NCBI RefSeq assembly: GCF_900447535.1
Contig: NZ_UFXX01000001.1
Location: 806,001 to 870,000 of the forward strand
Direction of reading: 5' to 3'
From: Dermacoccus nishinomiyaensis
GTDB lineage: Bacteria; Actinomycetota; Actinomycetes; Actinomycetales; Dermatophilaceae
Length of the DNA stretch: 64,000 nucleotides
Both the position numbers and the translations under genes were made by a program. Position 1 is the stretch's first letter; every line of letters starts with the position of its first letter. Shown here piece by piece: positions 1 through 9,623 of the stretch. Under the pieces are notes generated by a model. It had not been told where the DNA came from, did not search any database, and saw only the letters and a list, made by a program, of their open reading frames with translations.

Positions 1-357
1 GCGGGCGAACTTCATCATGAGCAGCGCACCGATCGAGAAGTTCGGCGCGATGAGCACACCGACGCCGGGCGCCGCGTCGAGCTGCGCCCGCAGCGTCGCG
101 AGCTTCGCGTCGTCCCACCCCGTCGTGCCGACGACGACGCTGACGCCGCGCTCGATGCACTGCGCGACGTTCGTCGGGGACGAGGCGGGCACCGTCAGCT
201 CGATCGCGACGTCGGCACCCCCGAGGTCGCCCAGGTCGTCCCCGGCGTCGAAGCCACCGACGAACGTCATGTCGTCCGCGGCCTCGACGGCCTTGACCGC
301 CTCGCTGCCCATGCGCCCGGCGGCACCGATGACTGCAACCTTGATCGTCTCGCTCAT
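1..357 (-). CDS. dapB: 4-hydroxy-tetrahydrodipicolinate reductase, partial (C-terminus outside window)
   Basis: The 119 codons present give the N-terminal NAD(P)-binding half of DapB, which reduces hydroxy-tetrahydrodipicolinate in lysine and diaminopimelate synthesis. The start MSETIKVAVIGAAGRMG shows the GxxGRMG dinucleotide fold loop, followed by VAIELTVPASSPTNV and the GTTGW motif typical of the family. The gene runs off the left edge, so the substrate-binding C-terminal half is not visible. The ATG is preceded by TAGGGT at 365-370 with 7 nt between, which looks like a -10 box of a leaderless transcript; there is no Shine-Dalgarno sequence. Confidence 0.93.
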   Translation of the reverse strand, partial: MSETIKVAVIGAAGRMGSEAVKAVEAADDMTFVGGFDAGDDLGDLGGADVAIELTVPASSPTNVAQCIERGVSVVVGTTGWDDAKLATLRAQLDAAPGVGVLIAPNFSIGALLMMKFAR

Positions 358-367
358 GGACGCGACC

Positions 368-2155
368 CTATCGACGAAGGTGCGCCACGCGCGTCAGGAT
401 CCGAATGCCGAGTGGCTGCCACGTGTCGAGACGCTTCGACTCACCGTCACCCTCGATGCGGATGTCGCTGACGACCCGCGTGTGCGGGTGCTCGAGGTCG
501 CCGTCGCGGATCTCGCCGGTCAGCCAGCGGAAGTCGAGACCGTCGCCCGTCACCTCGACGACTGCGAGGTTGTTGTCGAACCACGGCCCGTGCGTCGTGC
601 GCCAGCGGAACGACGGCGTGCGCACGCTCGTGCGCTCGACGACGGCGCGCAGCGGGAACGCGAGGCCCTTGCCGATCATCGCCTGCAGCGCGCGCACGTG
701 GCGCGGCAGCGGGTTACGGATCGGCGAGCAGACGGCCTGGAAGATGCGCGACGTCAGCTCCTCGCCGCCGTTGACCTCCGACAGGAACGAGTTGTGGATG
801 TCGCCCGACAGGAACGTGATCGTCCTCGGCGCTCGGCCACGCTCACCACGCGCGACCTCGAACAGCATGTCGCTGACCTTGAAGAACGTGTCGCTGAACG
901 CCGCCCAGTGCTCGAGGTCGACGACCTGACGCAGCTTCTCCCCCAAGAACGCCGCCGGACGGCCCCACGTCCCCTCGGCCGCGGCCTCGTCGAGCGCCTC
1001 GAGCATGTGCAGGCCCTCGGGCATGAAGAACGGCAGCGAGGTGCCGATGAACAGGTGCTCGACGTCGCCGCGCAACTCGTCATCGAGCCAGCGCAGTTCG
1101 TCCGCGTCGAGCATCGCGCGGTGATCGGGACGTAGGTCGCGCGCCGCCCGCGAGTCGACGACGATGAGCTTCGACTCGCCCAGATCACGGGTGTAGGAGA
1201 AGCGGTACGTCGTCGGGTCCTCGTCAACCCGCTCGGCAAACGCGTCGACGGCGGCGGTGATGTCGAGCTCGTCGTCCCCGGTGTGCGACGTGATGAGCTG
1301 CCACAGCTCGTCATCGGCGAGCGCCTCGGGCGAGAGGTTGCCACAGTGCTGATAGACCCAGTACGACCCGAGTGCGCCGACGATGCGCTCGTGCCACCAG
1401 GGCGTCGCGTTCATCTTCTCGTGCCACGTCTGCGACGTGTTCCAGTCGTCACGCACGTCGTGGTCGTCGAAGATCATCGCGCTCGGCAGCGTCGACAGCA
1501 GCCACCTCACCGCCGGTTCGCTGTAGGCGAGGCGGTACAGGTGCGCGTACTCGACGTAGTCCTTGAGCTCCTCGCCGGGCGGCGCGTCGAGCCCGCGGCG
1601 CGCCTCGATGTACTCCTGCATCGCCTCCGACGTCTCGTCGGCGTAGACCTGGTCGCCGAGCAGCACGACGAGGTCGGGCCACCGCTCGTCGTGAGGGTCG
1701 CGGGCGATCTCGTGCGCGACGGCGCGCAGCGAGTCGATGCCGTTCTTGCGGTTGCTCTTCGCATCGTGCGGTTCGCTCGTGCGGCAGCTGCCGAACGCCA
1801 TCTTCGTGGGGCGTGAGTGCAGCAGCGTCTTGAAGAACGGGTCGGGGAACGGCGAGTCCGCCAGGGGCCACGCCTGTTCGCCGTTCACCTCGACGCGGTA
1901 GCCGTACGTCTGCCCCGGCTCGAGACCGTCCAGGATCACGAGGGCGTAGTGATGCCCGTGTGCGCCGAACGTGCGCGCGCTCCAGCGCCCACCGTCGGTG
2001 ATGACGGCGACCTCCCCGGCGTCGCGGGTCTCGACCCACATCGACGCTTCGCATTCGCTGGTGTAGCGCACCATCGGCCCCAGGACGATCGGCTCGTCGC
2101 TGGTCTGCATCACCGTGTCATTCTTGTTCGTCACCATGGTCTGCTCCCCCATCAT
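368..2155 (-). CDS. PhoD-like metallophosphatase (alkaline phosphatase D family)
   Basis: A 595-residue protein of the PhoD-like metallophosphoesterase family, which hydrolyses phosphate mono- or diesters with bound metal ions. Visible motifs are GSC near residue 122, LLGDQVYADE near 165-174, FDDHDVRDDW near 229-238 and SGDIHNSF in the last third; these carry the metal-binding Asp, Asn and His residues. I see no signal peptide or Tat motif, so it may act inside the cell, unlike classical secreted PhoD. The ATG start overlaps the stop of the upstream YihY gene by 4 bp (ATGA) and has GGGAG about 6 nt upstream, so longer readings of the frame are rejected. Exact substrate is unknown. Confidence 0.88.
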   Translation of the reverse strand: MMGEQTMVTNKNDTVMQTSDEPIVLGPMVRYTSECEASMWVETRDAGEVAVITDGGRWSARTFGAHGHHYALVILDGLEPGQTYGYRVEVNGEQAWPLADSPFPDPFFKTLLHSRPTKMAFGSCRTSEPHDAKSNRKNGIDSLRAVAHEIARDPHDERWPDLVVLLGDQVYADETSEAMQEYIEARRGLDAPPGEELKDYVEYAHLYRLAYSEPAVRWLLSTLPSAMIFDDHDVRDDWNTSQTWHEKMNATPWWHERIVGALGSYWVYQHCGNLSPEALADDELWQLITSHTGDDELDITAAVDAFAERVDEDPTTYRFSYTRDLGESKLIVVDSRAARDLRPDHRAMLDADELRWLDDELRGDVEHLFIGTSLPFFMPEGLHMLEALDEAAAEGTWGRPAAFLGEKLRQVVDLEHWAAFSDTFFKVSDMLFEVARGERGRAPRTITFLSGDIHNSFLSEVNGGEELTSRIFQAVCSPIRNPLPRHVRALQAMIGKGLAFPLRAVVERTSVRTPSFRWRTTHGPWFDNNLAVVEVTGDGLDFRWLTGEIRDGDLEHPHTRVVSDIRIEGDGESKRLDTWQPLGIRILTRVAHLRR

Positions 2156-3258
2156 TCGCTCCCGTCCGCGCTGCTGCGATCCTCGTTCTCGGCGTTCAGG
2201 CCCCACATGCCGCTCGGGCGCATCGGGTGGCGAGTCTGCAACCAGTCGTCGTGAGCCCGCACCGCATCCTTCCACCGCACGTCGAGATCCGAGGGCTGAT
2301 CGGCGAGACCGTCGCCGTCCTTGTCGAAGACGACGTCGATGGATTCGTAGTTCTTGAACCGTTGCATCTGCGCCTGCCCCGCGTACGCCTGCTGGTCGGC
2401 GAGCGTCAGGTCGACGTCGTCGGTGAACTGTGTCATGAGGGAACGCGGGTACAGATGCTTGTGCAGCACGACGTTGATCTCGGTGCCGATGACGAACGAC
2501 AACGACATGAGGTAACTGGCGAGAAGCAGCGTCAGGATGCCGCCATAGGTGCCGTAGGTGCCTGTCGAACGGGCCCCGAAGATGTTCGTGAAGGTCGTGC
2601 TGTTCGCGACGAAGAACTGCCAGGCGAAACTGATGAAGAACGCGCCCGGCGCGAGACGCCCCCAGCCCTCGCCGCGCGCGTTCGTCATCTTCATGAGCAG
2701 CAGGAAGATGCCCGTGCCGAACACGACGTTGAGCAACCACGCCCAGCTCTGCAACGGCTTCCACAGCGTCGGCAGGATGCCGATGGCGATGAGCGCCGCC
2801 CCGAGGAACATGATGATGGCGCCACTGCGCACGCGCATGAGGATCGGGTTCGGGCGGCTGTTGCGCGGCACCGCCCAGCAGTGGTTGCTCGTGTGCTGGA
2901 TCGCCTGCGCCACGCCGAGGCCACCGTAGAGCGCCACGATCGCGCCGATGACGATGGCCGACACGCTGCCCGTCAGCGACTCGATCGACGCGGAGTGCAG
3001 CGACGGCCCGAGCACCGGGATCTGCGCGAGCACCGAGTCGAGGATCTGCTGACGCAACCGGTCGTCACCGTCGATGACGAAGCCGAGAACCGACTGCAGC
3101 AACAGCAGGAGCGGAAAGATCGACAGGAACCCGTAGTACGTGATCAGCGCCGCGAGGTAGGCGCCCTGGTCGTCGACGAACTTGTAGATGACACCGATCG
3201 GGTAGCCCAGCGCCGGATGTCGACGCTGGAACCCGTCGGCACGCTCCACTGAGTTCAC
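2152..3258 (-). CDS. YihY/virulence factor BrkB family membrane protein
   Basis: A 368-residue integral membrane protein of the YihY/BrkB family, whose biochemical role is not established. Five to six hydrophobic segments follow the conserved motif around ALITYYGFLSIFPLLLLL, and the tail of about 100 residues is polar. I chose the GTG at 3258 because GATGAT lies 6 nt before it, the spacing seen at other leaderless starts here; a GTG at 3285 in the same frame would add 9 residues. The gene is translationally coupled to the downstream phosphatase gene by an ATGA overlap. A strong hairpin that ends pnp transcription lies just upstream (3295-3336). Confidence 0.85.
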   Translation of the reverse strand: MNSVERADGFQRRHPALGYPIGVIYKFVDDQGAYLAALITYYGFLSIFPLLLLLQSVLGFVIDGDDRLRQQILDSVLAQIPVLGPSLHSASIESLTGSVSAIVIGAIVALYGGLGVAQAIQHTSNHCWAVPRNSRPNPILMRVRSGAIIMFLGAALIAIGILPTLWKPLQSWAWLLNVVFGTGIFLLLMKMTNARGEGWGRLAPGAFFISFAWQFFVANSTTFTNIFGARSTGTYGTYGGILTLLLASYLMSLSFVIGTEINVVLHKHLYPRSLMTQFTDDVDLTLADQQAYAGQAQMQRFKNYESIDVVFDKDGDGLADQPSDLDVRWKDAVRAHDDWLQTRHPMRPSGMWGLNAENEDRSSADGSE

Positions 3259-3294
3259 CTGCGCATCATCCCATGCGCCCCACACGGGTGAGAT

Positions 3295-3336
3295 GACGAA
3301 CCCGCCCCCGAGCCGCGGATCGGGGGCGGGTTCGTC
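3295..3336 (-). terminator. Strong hairpin terminator after pnp
   Basis: A perfect 16-bp GC-rich stem (3295-3310 with 3321-3336) with a 10-nt loop lies 51 bp beyond the pnp stop and just before the YihY start. It lacks a long U-tract, as is common in high-GC bacteria. It should separate the pnp transcript from the yihY-phosphatase pair. Confidence 0.75.
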
Positions 3337-3386
3337 GGACGGAGCAGCTCACCTCAACGGTGGGCGCGCTCCCTCACGTGAGCGGC

Positions 3387-5867
3387 TCAGGCGTCCTCGG
3401 ACGTCGCGGATGCCGCCTGGTCGTCGTCACCGGCGTCGACGAGCTGGTCGGACGCGGCGTCACCGCGGCCCTCGGCAGCGTCGTTGCCGCGGCCACGGCC
3501 ACGGCCGCCACGACGACGCTGACGCGGCTTGCGCTCGCCGTCCTCATCGCTCGCGTGACCGGAGTCCATGTGGCCCGCAGCGTCGGCGATCTTCGCGGCG
3601 GCGTCAGCGCTGTCGGCGTCGACGTCGGCCGGAGCGGCCGGCGTCGTCTCGTTCGGCGCCTCGGGCGCGTCGTCGGCCTTGGCCTCCTCGACGACACCGA
3701 GCGACAGCTTGCCGCGCGGGTCGATCTCCTTGAGCTCGACCTGGACCTTCCGGCCGATCTTGAGGACGTCCTCGACGGCGTCGATGCGCTTGCCGCCGAT
3801 GAGCTTGCGCACCTCGGAGATGTGCAGCAGGCCGTCCTTGCCCGGCAGGAGCGAGACGAACGCGCCGAACGTCGTCGTCTTGACGACGGTGCCGAGGAAG
3901 CGCTCGCCGACCTCCGGCATCTGCGGGTTCGCGATGGCGTTGACGGCGTTGCGCGCAGCCTCGGCGCTCGGGCCGTCCGTCGCACCGATGTAGACCGTGC
4001 CGTCGTCCTCGATCGACAGGTCGGCGCCGGTGTCCTCCTGGATCTGGTTGATCATCTTGCCCTTCGGGCCGATGACCTCACCGATCTTGTCGACGGGGAT
4101 CTTGACGGCGAGCACGCGCGGAGCGAACGGCGACATCTCGTCGGGAGCGTCGATTGCCTCGTTCATGACGTCGAGGATGTGCAGACGCGCGTCGCGGGCC
4201 TGCGTCAGCGCGCCGGCGAGCACCTGCGCGGGGATGCCGTCGAGCTTCGTGTCGAGCTGGATGGCCGTGACGAACTCGCGCGTACCGGCGACCTTGAAGT
4301 CCATGTCGCCGAACGCGTCCTCGGCGCCGAGGATGTCGGTGAGCGCGGCGTACTGCGTCTCACCGTCGATCTCGGCGGAGACGAGACCCATCGCGATACC
4401 GGCGACGGGCGCGCGCAGCGGCACACCGGCGTTGAGCAGCGACAGCGTCGAGGCGCAGACCGAACCCATCGACGTCGAACCGTTCGAGCCGAGTGCCTCG
4501 GAGACCTGACGGATGGCGTACGGGAACTCCTCACGCGTCGGCAGCACCGGCATGAGCGCACGCTCGGCGAGCGCGCCGTGGCCGATCTCGCGACGCTTCG
4601 GCGAACCGACGCGACCCGTCTCACCCGTCGAGAACGGCGGGAAGTTGTAGTGGTGCATGTAACGCTTGCGCGTTCTCGGCGACAGCGAGTCAATCTGCTG
4701 CTCCATGCGCAGCATGTTGAGCGTCGTGACGCCCATGATCTGCGTCTCGCCGCGCTCGAAGATCGCGGAACCGTGCACGCGCGGCAGCACCTCGACCTCG
4801 GCCGAGAGCGCGCGGATGTCGGCGAGGCCACGGCCGTCGATGCGGACCTTGTCGCGCAGGATGCGCTCGCGCACGAGCTGCTTCTGCAGCGAGCGGAACG
4901 CGGCGGAGACCTCGGACTCGCGGCCCTCGAACGGCTTGCCCTCGCCGGCCAGCTCGGCCTTGAGCGCGTCCTTGATCTCGTCGAGCTTGCTCTCGCGCTC
5001 GGCCTTGCCCGCGATCGTCATCGCGGCGGCCGTCTGGTCGGTGCCGTCCTTCGCGACGGCCTCGTACACGTCGTCCTGGTAGTCGAGGAAGACCGGGAAG
5101 TCCTGGACCTCCTTGGCCGCCTGCTTCGCGAGCTCCATCTGGGCCTCGCACAGGACGCGGATGAACTTCTTCGCGGCCTCGAGGCCCTCGGCGACGACCT
5201 CTTCGGTCGGGGCCTGTGTGCCGTTCTTCACGAGGTTCCACGTCGACTCCGTCGACTCCGCCTCGACCATCATGATGGCGACATCATCACCCACGATGCG
5301 GCCGGCGACGACCATGTCGAACGCCGAGCGCTCGATGTCGGAGAAGTTCGGGAAGGCGACCCACTGGCCGTCGATGAGGGAGACGCGGACGCCACCGATC
5401 GGGCCCGTGAACGGCAGACCGGAGATCTGCGTCGACGCGGACGCACCGTTGATCGCGAGGACGTCGTACTGCACGTCCGGGTTCTGCGCGAGCACGGTGA
5501 TGACGACCTGGACCTCGTTGCGCAGACCCTTCTTGAAGGCCGGGCGCAGCGGGCGGTCGATGAGACGGCAGGTGAGGATGGCGTCCGTCGAGGGGCGACC
5601 CTCGCGGCGGAAGAACGAGCCGGGGATCTTGCCGGCGGCGTAGCTGCGCTCCTCGACATCGACCGTCAGCGGGAAGAAGTCGAAGTGCTCCTTCGGCTGC
5701 TTGCTGGCCGTCGTCGTCGACAGCAGGCACGTGTCGTCGTCGAGGTACGCCATGACGGCGCCATTGGCCTGCTTGGCCAGGCGGCCCGTCTCGAAGCGGA
5801 CGGTGCGGGTGCCGAACGAGCCGTTGTCGATGACGGCTTCGGCGAACTGGATCTCGGGACCCTCCAT
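3387..5867 (-). CDS. pnp: Polynucleotide phosphorylase / guanosine pentaphosphate synthetase
   Basis: An 826-residue PNPase, the 3'-5' phosphorolytic exoribonuclease of mRNA decay. It has two RNase PH-like domains (about residues 1-230 and 330-560), an all-helical linker, a KH domain near [18 protein letters not shown] and an S1 domain near [20 protein letters not shown]. After the S1 domain comes an acidic stretch and an Arg/Gly-rich RNA-binding tail ([12 protein letters not shown]) that is an actinobacterial style of extension. The ATG has AAGGAGG upstream at ideal spacing, so an in-frame extension to 6008 is rejected. It lies downstream of rpsO, the classic rpsO-pnp pair, with two hairpins between them. 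Confidence 0.97.
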   Translation of the reverse strand: MEGPEIQFAEAVIDNGSFGTRTVRFETGRLAKQANGAVMAYLDDDTCLLSTTTASKQPKEHFDFFPLTVDVEERSYAAGKIPGSFFRREGRPSTDAILTCRLIDRPLRPAFKKGLRNEVQVVITVLAQNPDVQYDVLAINGASASTQISGLPFTGPIGGVRVSLIDGQWVAFPNFSDIERSAFDMVVAGRIVGDDVAIMMVEAESTESTWNLVKNGTQAPTEEVVAEGLEAAKKFIRVLCEAQMELAKQAAKEVQDFPVFLDYQDDVYEAVAKDGTDQTAAAMTIAGKAERESKLDEIKDALKAELAGEGKPFEGRESEVSAAFRSLQKQLVRERILRDKVRIDGRGLADIRALSAEVEVLPRVHGSAIFERGETQIMGVTTLNMLRMEQQIDSLSPRTRKRYMHHYNFPPFSTGETGRVGSPKRREIGHGALAERALMPVLPTREEFPYAIRQVSEALGSNGSTSMGSVCASTLSLLNAGVPLRAPVAGIAMGLVSAEIDGETQYAALTDILGAEDAFGDMDFKVAGTREFVTAIQLDTKLDGIPAQVLAGALTQARDARLHILDVMNEAIDAPDEMSPFAPRVLAVKIPVDKIGEVIGPKGKMINQIQEDTGADLSIEDDGTVYIGATDGPSAEAARNAVNAIANPQMPEVGERFLGTVVKTTTFGAFVSLLPGKDGLLHISEVRKLIGGKRIDAVEDVLKIGRKVQVELKEIDPRGKLSLGVVEEAKADDAPEAPNETTPAAPADVDADSADAAAKIADAAGHMDSGHASDEDGERKPRQRRRGGRGRGRGNDAAEGRGDAASDQLVDAGDDDQAASATSEDA

Positions 5868-5940
5868 GTGGGGCCTCCTTCTTGTTTCATCTTCGTCTCG
5901 GGACGCGCATCGTCGTTGTGCGCGGCCCGTTTCTTGCTGC

Positions 5941-6015
5941 TTCGAGGCGACGCGGCGCGTGCCTCGAAAACACCGAGAGGCGGCCACCCTTTCAGGGATG
6001 ACCGCCACTCGGCGT
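5941..6015 (-). terminator. Tandem hairpins between rpsO and pnp
   Basis: Two stem-loops lie in tandem on the transcript. The first (5970-6015) is a long stem with one mismatch and a CCCT-GAA-AGGG cap, followed by UUUU, and looks like a terminator or attenuator. The second (5941-5968) is a perfect 8-bp stem TTCGAGGC/GCCTCGAA. In E. coli the same interval holds the RNase III site that controls pnp; here a similar processing or attenuation role is an inference. Confidence 0.65.
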
Positions 6016-6037
6016 CAGATCATGGTGATCAATGCGA

Positions 6038-6307
6038 TCAACGGCGCAGGCCGAGACGCTTGATCAGCGAGCGGTAACGCTCGATGTCGACCGACTCGAG
6101 GTAACGCAGCATGCGCTTGCGCTGACCGACGAGCAGGAGCAGACCACGACGGCTGTGGTGGTCGTGCTTGTGCGTGCGCGAGTGCTCCGTCAGGTCCTTG
6201 ATGCGCTGCGTCAGCAGGGCGATCTGAACCTCGGGCGAGCCGGTGTCGCCTTCGGACGTGCCGTACTCGGCGATGATCTTCTTCTTCGTTTCAACGTCCA
6301 GGGGCAT
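6038..6307 (-). CDS. rpsO: Small ribosomal subunit protein uS15
   Basis: An 89-residue ribosomal protein S15 of the normal family length. It binds 16S rRNA and nucleates the platform of the 30S subunit. The signature region [17 protein letters not shown] and the [18 protein letters not shown] segment that contacts rRNA are intact. AAAGGAG precedes the ATG at good spacing. It is the first gene of the rpsO-pnp unit. Confidence 0.98.
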   Translation of the reverse strand: MPLDVETKKKIIAEYGTSEGDTGSPEVQIALLTQRIKDLTEHSRTHKHDHHSRRGLLLLVGQRKRMLRYLESVDIERYRSLIKRLGLRR

Positions 6308-6423
6308 ACCTGACTCCTTTGAACTCTCGCTGCGCGGTGCTCCCAGGCCTGTTCACTGGGGCGCTCTCGATCCGCGGCCGGTCTACGGCTTCGTTCAGGC
6401 TATCAGCGGCAGGAGGTGGCGGC

Positions 6424-6920
6424 CTAATCGACGAACTCGCCCCGGGCCTCGAACGCGGCCCGGCGCGACGCGCGTCGCAGCGCCGTCATCACGGGCCGGC
6501 CGACGGCCAGGACGAGGGCGACGTTCGTGATGACGCGCCCCAGATCCCAGCCCAGCGACGTGGCGAGGCTGAACGCGACGAAGTGCGCGAGGTTTGTCGC
6601 AAGCTGCGCCCCGGGACGGGGCTGATGCCGGGGTCGCCGGTCGTCGAGAACGGCCAGAACGACATGTTGAGGACGAAGCCGTACGCGAGTGACGCGAACG
6701 CCGTGTAGCCGCACAGCAGCGCGAGCTCGGCGGGCCAGCGCAGCCCGCGCCGCCACGGCAACAGGCCGGCACCGAGCGCGACCCAGCTCGCACCGAGCAT
6801 CTGGTAAGGCAGCCACGGGCCGATGCCGGCCGTCAGGATCGCCGAGGCGAACATGCTCGTCGCGCCGAGCGCGAAACCGAACCCCGCGCCCGCCTCAGGC
6901 GCCCCGACGTGCGATGGCAT
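6424..6920 (-). pseudogene. ECF transporter S-component, 5'-truncated and frameshifted remnant
   Basis: The reading frame from 6920 gives GAGFGFALGATSMFASAILT, GPWLPYQMLGASWVALGAGLLP and a further membrane segment ending WPFSTTGDPGISPVPG. The homologous continuation AQLATNLAHFVAFSLATSLGWDLGRVITN then appears in another frame and ends at 6424. Adding one base to the C4 run at 6609-6612 would join them, so a 1-nt loss in a homopolymer broke the gene, or the base was missed in sequencing. The first ~100 residues expected for such vitamin-uptake S-components are absent, and the remnant begins inside the 3' end of mrdA. It is therefore almost certainly non-functional. Confidence 0.75.
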
Positions 6921-9063
6921 CCCACACAGCGCGCCCGATGGGTGCCGCCACGCGTCCGCCCTCGCCGCCCTGGTCGACGCGCACGACGACGACGTAGCGG
7001 TGCCCCGCGACTGGCTCGGGCATGTAAGAGGCGAACCACGCGGTCGCCTGCTTGCCGTACACCTCGGCGGTGCCGGTCTTGCCGCTGATCGGGAAGCGGG
7101 CGAGGTCGAACCCGGCGAAGGCGTCCGACGCCGTCCCCGAGCGCAGGACGCGGGCGAGACCGTCGCGCTCGACGGCCAGCATCGCGGGGTCGAGGTGCAG
7201 GCTCGTGGTCTCCGTCTGCGCGGACGTCGCGTTGGGCACGAGCGTCGGCGTCACGCGTGTGCCGCCCGTCGCCACCGCGGCGTACGTCGCCGCCATCTGC
7301 AGTGGCGTTGCGCTGACGTCGCCTTGACCGATCGCGAGGTTGACCGCGTCACCGGCGTGCAGCACGTACCCGCTCGTGCAGTTCTCCTGCGCCACCTGCT
7401 TCAGGTAAGCCGCCCGCGCCTTGTCCGTGACCTCGGGGTAGCCGCGCTTCGCGCGCTCGCAGCTCTGGGCGCGCGTCGCCTCCCAGTCGCGTCGCTTCTG
7501 CGCCCGGTCGGTGACGGCGCCGCTCGCCTCGCCGGGCAGGTCGACGCCGGTGCGGGCACCGAAGCCGAACGTGCGGGCGGCTGCGGCGAACGCGTCGGGT
7601 GCGTCGACGGAGGCTTTCGCCCCGCCTGCGTCGAGCCAGCTGCGGTAGGCCCAGCGGTAGAAGACGGTGTCGCAGGAAACCTCGAGGGCCGTCGGGATGT
7701 CGATGCGACCGTGCGCCTCCGACTCGAAGTTGGTGAACGTGCGGTTGCCGATGCGCAGCGAACTCGGGCAGTCGTACGCCCCCTTCGGGTCGACACCAGC
7801 CGCGGCCGCCCCGAACAGCGACACCGCCTTGAACGTCGACGCCGGCGGCCCTGCCACCGTCACCGCACGGTTCGAGAGCGGGTCGGAGCCGCCGCGCGTC
7901 AACGTGTCCCACTCGGCCTGGGTGATGCCGCCGTTCCAGACGCTCGGGTCGTAGGTGGGCTGGTTCGTCAGCGCCGCCACCTGACCCGAATCGGCATCCA
8001 TGACGACGACGGAACCCGAATCGGCCTTCGACCCGCCCTTACGGGCCGCGGCGATCCCCTTCGTGAGCGCGTCGGCCGCGGACTTCTGCAGCCCGGGGTC
8101 GAGGCTCGTGCGCACATCGGCGCCGTTCGTCGGCGCCTCGTCCGCCACGACGCGCTCGGCCTCCCCCGTCGGCGTGATGCTCACGACGCGGCGTCCGTCG
8201 CGGCCGCGCAGTTGCGTGTCGTACTGCTGCTCCAGGCCCGCGCGCCCGAGCAGCGCCGTCGTCGCGGGAGCTTCGCGGCCGGCCTCGCGCGCGGCGGTGA
8301 CGTCGTCCGCCGTCGTCGTCGTGAGGTAGCCGAGCACCTGCGCGAGCGAGCTGCCGCTCGGGCCGTACGTGCGTGTGGGGCGGGTCGTCGCCGCGACGCC
8401 CGGGTAGCGCTCCGGCTGTTCGAGGATGCCGCTGACGGCCTCCGTCGGGACATCCGAGGCGATCGGCACGGGCTCGAACGGCTGACCGGAAAAACACACC
8501 GGTGCCGGCGCGGCGCCCTTCGTGCCGCAGGTCGCGGTGCGCCGTTCAAGGTCGGCGACGGGGCGGTCGATGGCGTGCGCGACGCGGCTCAGGATGCGAT
8601 GAGCGTTCTCCGGACGGCGCAGTTGGTCGGGCGTGATCGTCAGCGTCGTCGTGGAGCCGTTGCCGACGAGCACACTGCCGTCCGCGGCAAGGATGCGTCC
8701 GCGCACGGCCGGGACGACGGCGGCCCGCGTCGTCATCGCATCGGCGGCCGCGCGGTTCGCCCGAGCGTCGACGAGCTGCAGTTGGGCCAGGCGTCCGACA
8801 AGCACGATCGCGGCGACGAACGTCAGGACGAGGTAGATCGCGAGGCGCCGTTGGGCCGCCGAGGTGCCACCCGTACCTCGCCGAGAACCGATGCGTTCCG
8901 GCAGGAGAAACGGCCCCAGCGTGGCGCGTCGGCCACCCGCGGCACGCGAACCGGTTCGTGGCCGGCTGGCCTGACGGCGGCGCCCGGGCACGGCATGGCC
9001 ACGAGAGGCACGTCGCTCCGGCCTCGAGCCGACGCGACGACGGAGCCGCGCGAGCCGCCTCAT
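6895..9063 (-). CDS. mrdA: Penicillin-binding protein 2 (peptidoglycan D,D-transpeptidase MrdA)
   Basis: A 722-residue class B PBP that cross-links peptidoglycan during elongation. A basic cytoplasmic N-terminus of ~70 residues is followed by one membrane anchor near 75-92, a PBP dimerisation region, and the transpeptidase domain with the catalytic STFK motif at 409, SCD at 463 and KTGT at 662. The start overlaps the mreD stop by 4 bp (ATGA). In related bacteria rodA, the glycosyltransferase partner, usually sits next to mrdA; here only an ECF S-component fragment follows, and it overlaps the 3' end of this gene. The C-terminus reads through to a normal-looking end. Confidence 0.95.
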   Translation of the reverse strand: MRRLARLRRRVGSRPERRASRGHAVPGRRRQASRPRTGSRAAGGRRATLGPFLLPERIGSRRGTGGTSAAQRRLAIYLVLTFVAAIVLVGRLAQLQLVDARANRAAADAMTTRAAVVPAVRGRILAADGSVLVGNGSTTTLTITPDQLRRPENAHRILSRVAHAIDRPVADLERRTATCGTKGAAPAPVCFSGQPFEPVPIASDVPTEAVSGILEQPERYPGVAATTRPTRTYGPSGSSLAQVLGYLTTTTADDVTAAREAGREAPATTALLGRAGLEQQYDTQLRGRDGRRVVSITPTGEAERVVADEAPTNGADVRTSLDPGLQKSAADALTKGIAAARKGGSKADSGSVVVMDADSGQVAALTNQPTYDPSVWNGGITQAEWDTLTRGGSDPLSNRAVTVAGPPASTFKAVSLFGAAAAGVDPKGAYDCPSSLRIGNRTFTNFESEAHGRIDIPTALEVSCDTVFYRWAYRSWLDAGGAKASVDAPDAFAAAARTFGFGARTGVDLPGEASGAVTDRAQKRRDWEATRAQSCERAKRGYPEVTDKARAAYLKQVAQENCTSGYVLHAGDAVNLAIGQGDVSATPLQMAATYAAVATGGTRVTPTLVPNATSAQTETTSLHLDPAMLAVERDGLARVLRSGTASDAFAGFDLARFPISGKTGTAEVYGKQATAWFASYMPEPVAGHRYVVVVRVDQGGEGGRVAAPIGRAVWDAIARRGA

Positions 9064-9623
9064 GCCCGGCCTCGCGCTCGTTCACGAGCCGCCCAGCGGT
9101 TCCAGCGCCCGACGACGGCGAGGCCAATGACGCCGCCGACTACCACACGCACGAGCAGCGGCAGGACGGCGACGCCGACGCGGCCGCTCTGTGTCGCGGC
9201 GAGTGCGACAAGCGTCAGGTCGTGCACGAGGACGGCGAGAGCGGCGAGCGCCGCAGCCGACCAGGCACTCACCGTCGCGGCCACCCGCAGGCGTCGCAGG
9301 ACGAGCACGGTCGCGATGATCGCCGCCGCATGCGCGACGATGTCGACGCCGCCGGGCGGCAGCACGACGGAGAGCACGAGCCCGGCGAGCAGCCAGCCGA
9401 GCGCGGCGAGCGCCCCCGCGTCGAGCACGACACTCACCGCGAGCGGCGCGCCCAGCCACGCCACCCATTGGCCCAGGTGCGGGGGCAGCAGGACGGCGAC
9501 GACGCCCGCGCCGAGCGTCCACAGAGCCCGCGTCGCGGCGAGCGCGGACGGGCGCGCGAGGATCGTCGCGGGCTCGCGCAGCGGTTCGGGCGCGAAGAGG
9601 ACGCGCTGTTCGGCGCTCGTCAT
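9060..9623 (-). CDS. mreD: Rod shape-determining protein MreD
   Basis: A 187-residue hydrophobic protein with about five membrane segments, encoded between mreC and mrdA and joined to both by 4-bp ATGA overlaps. MreD is poorly conserved, so position and topology carry the call. It belongs to the membrane complex MreBCD-PBP2 that directs lateral wall synthesis. Confidence 0.85.
   Translation of the reverse strand: MTSAEQRVLFAPEPLREPATILARPSALAATRALWTLGAGVVAVLLPPHLGQWVAWLGAPLAVSVVLDAGALAALGWLLAGLVLSVVLPPGGVDIVAHAAAIIATVLVLRRLRVAATVSAWSAAALAALAVLVHDLTLVALAATQSGRVGVAVLPLLVRVVVGGVIGLAVVGRWNRWAARERARGRA

Noticed and set aside
2227-3252. Long open frame on the plus strand opposite the YihY gene
   Set aside because: It is the mirror of a well-supported gene; the product is a charged, low-complexity sequence with no domain. 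The same applies to the other long antisense frames, such as 3360-6077, 6823-9735 and 17996-20143.
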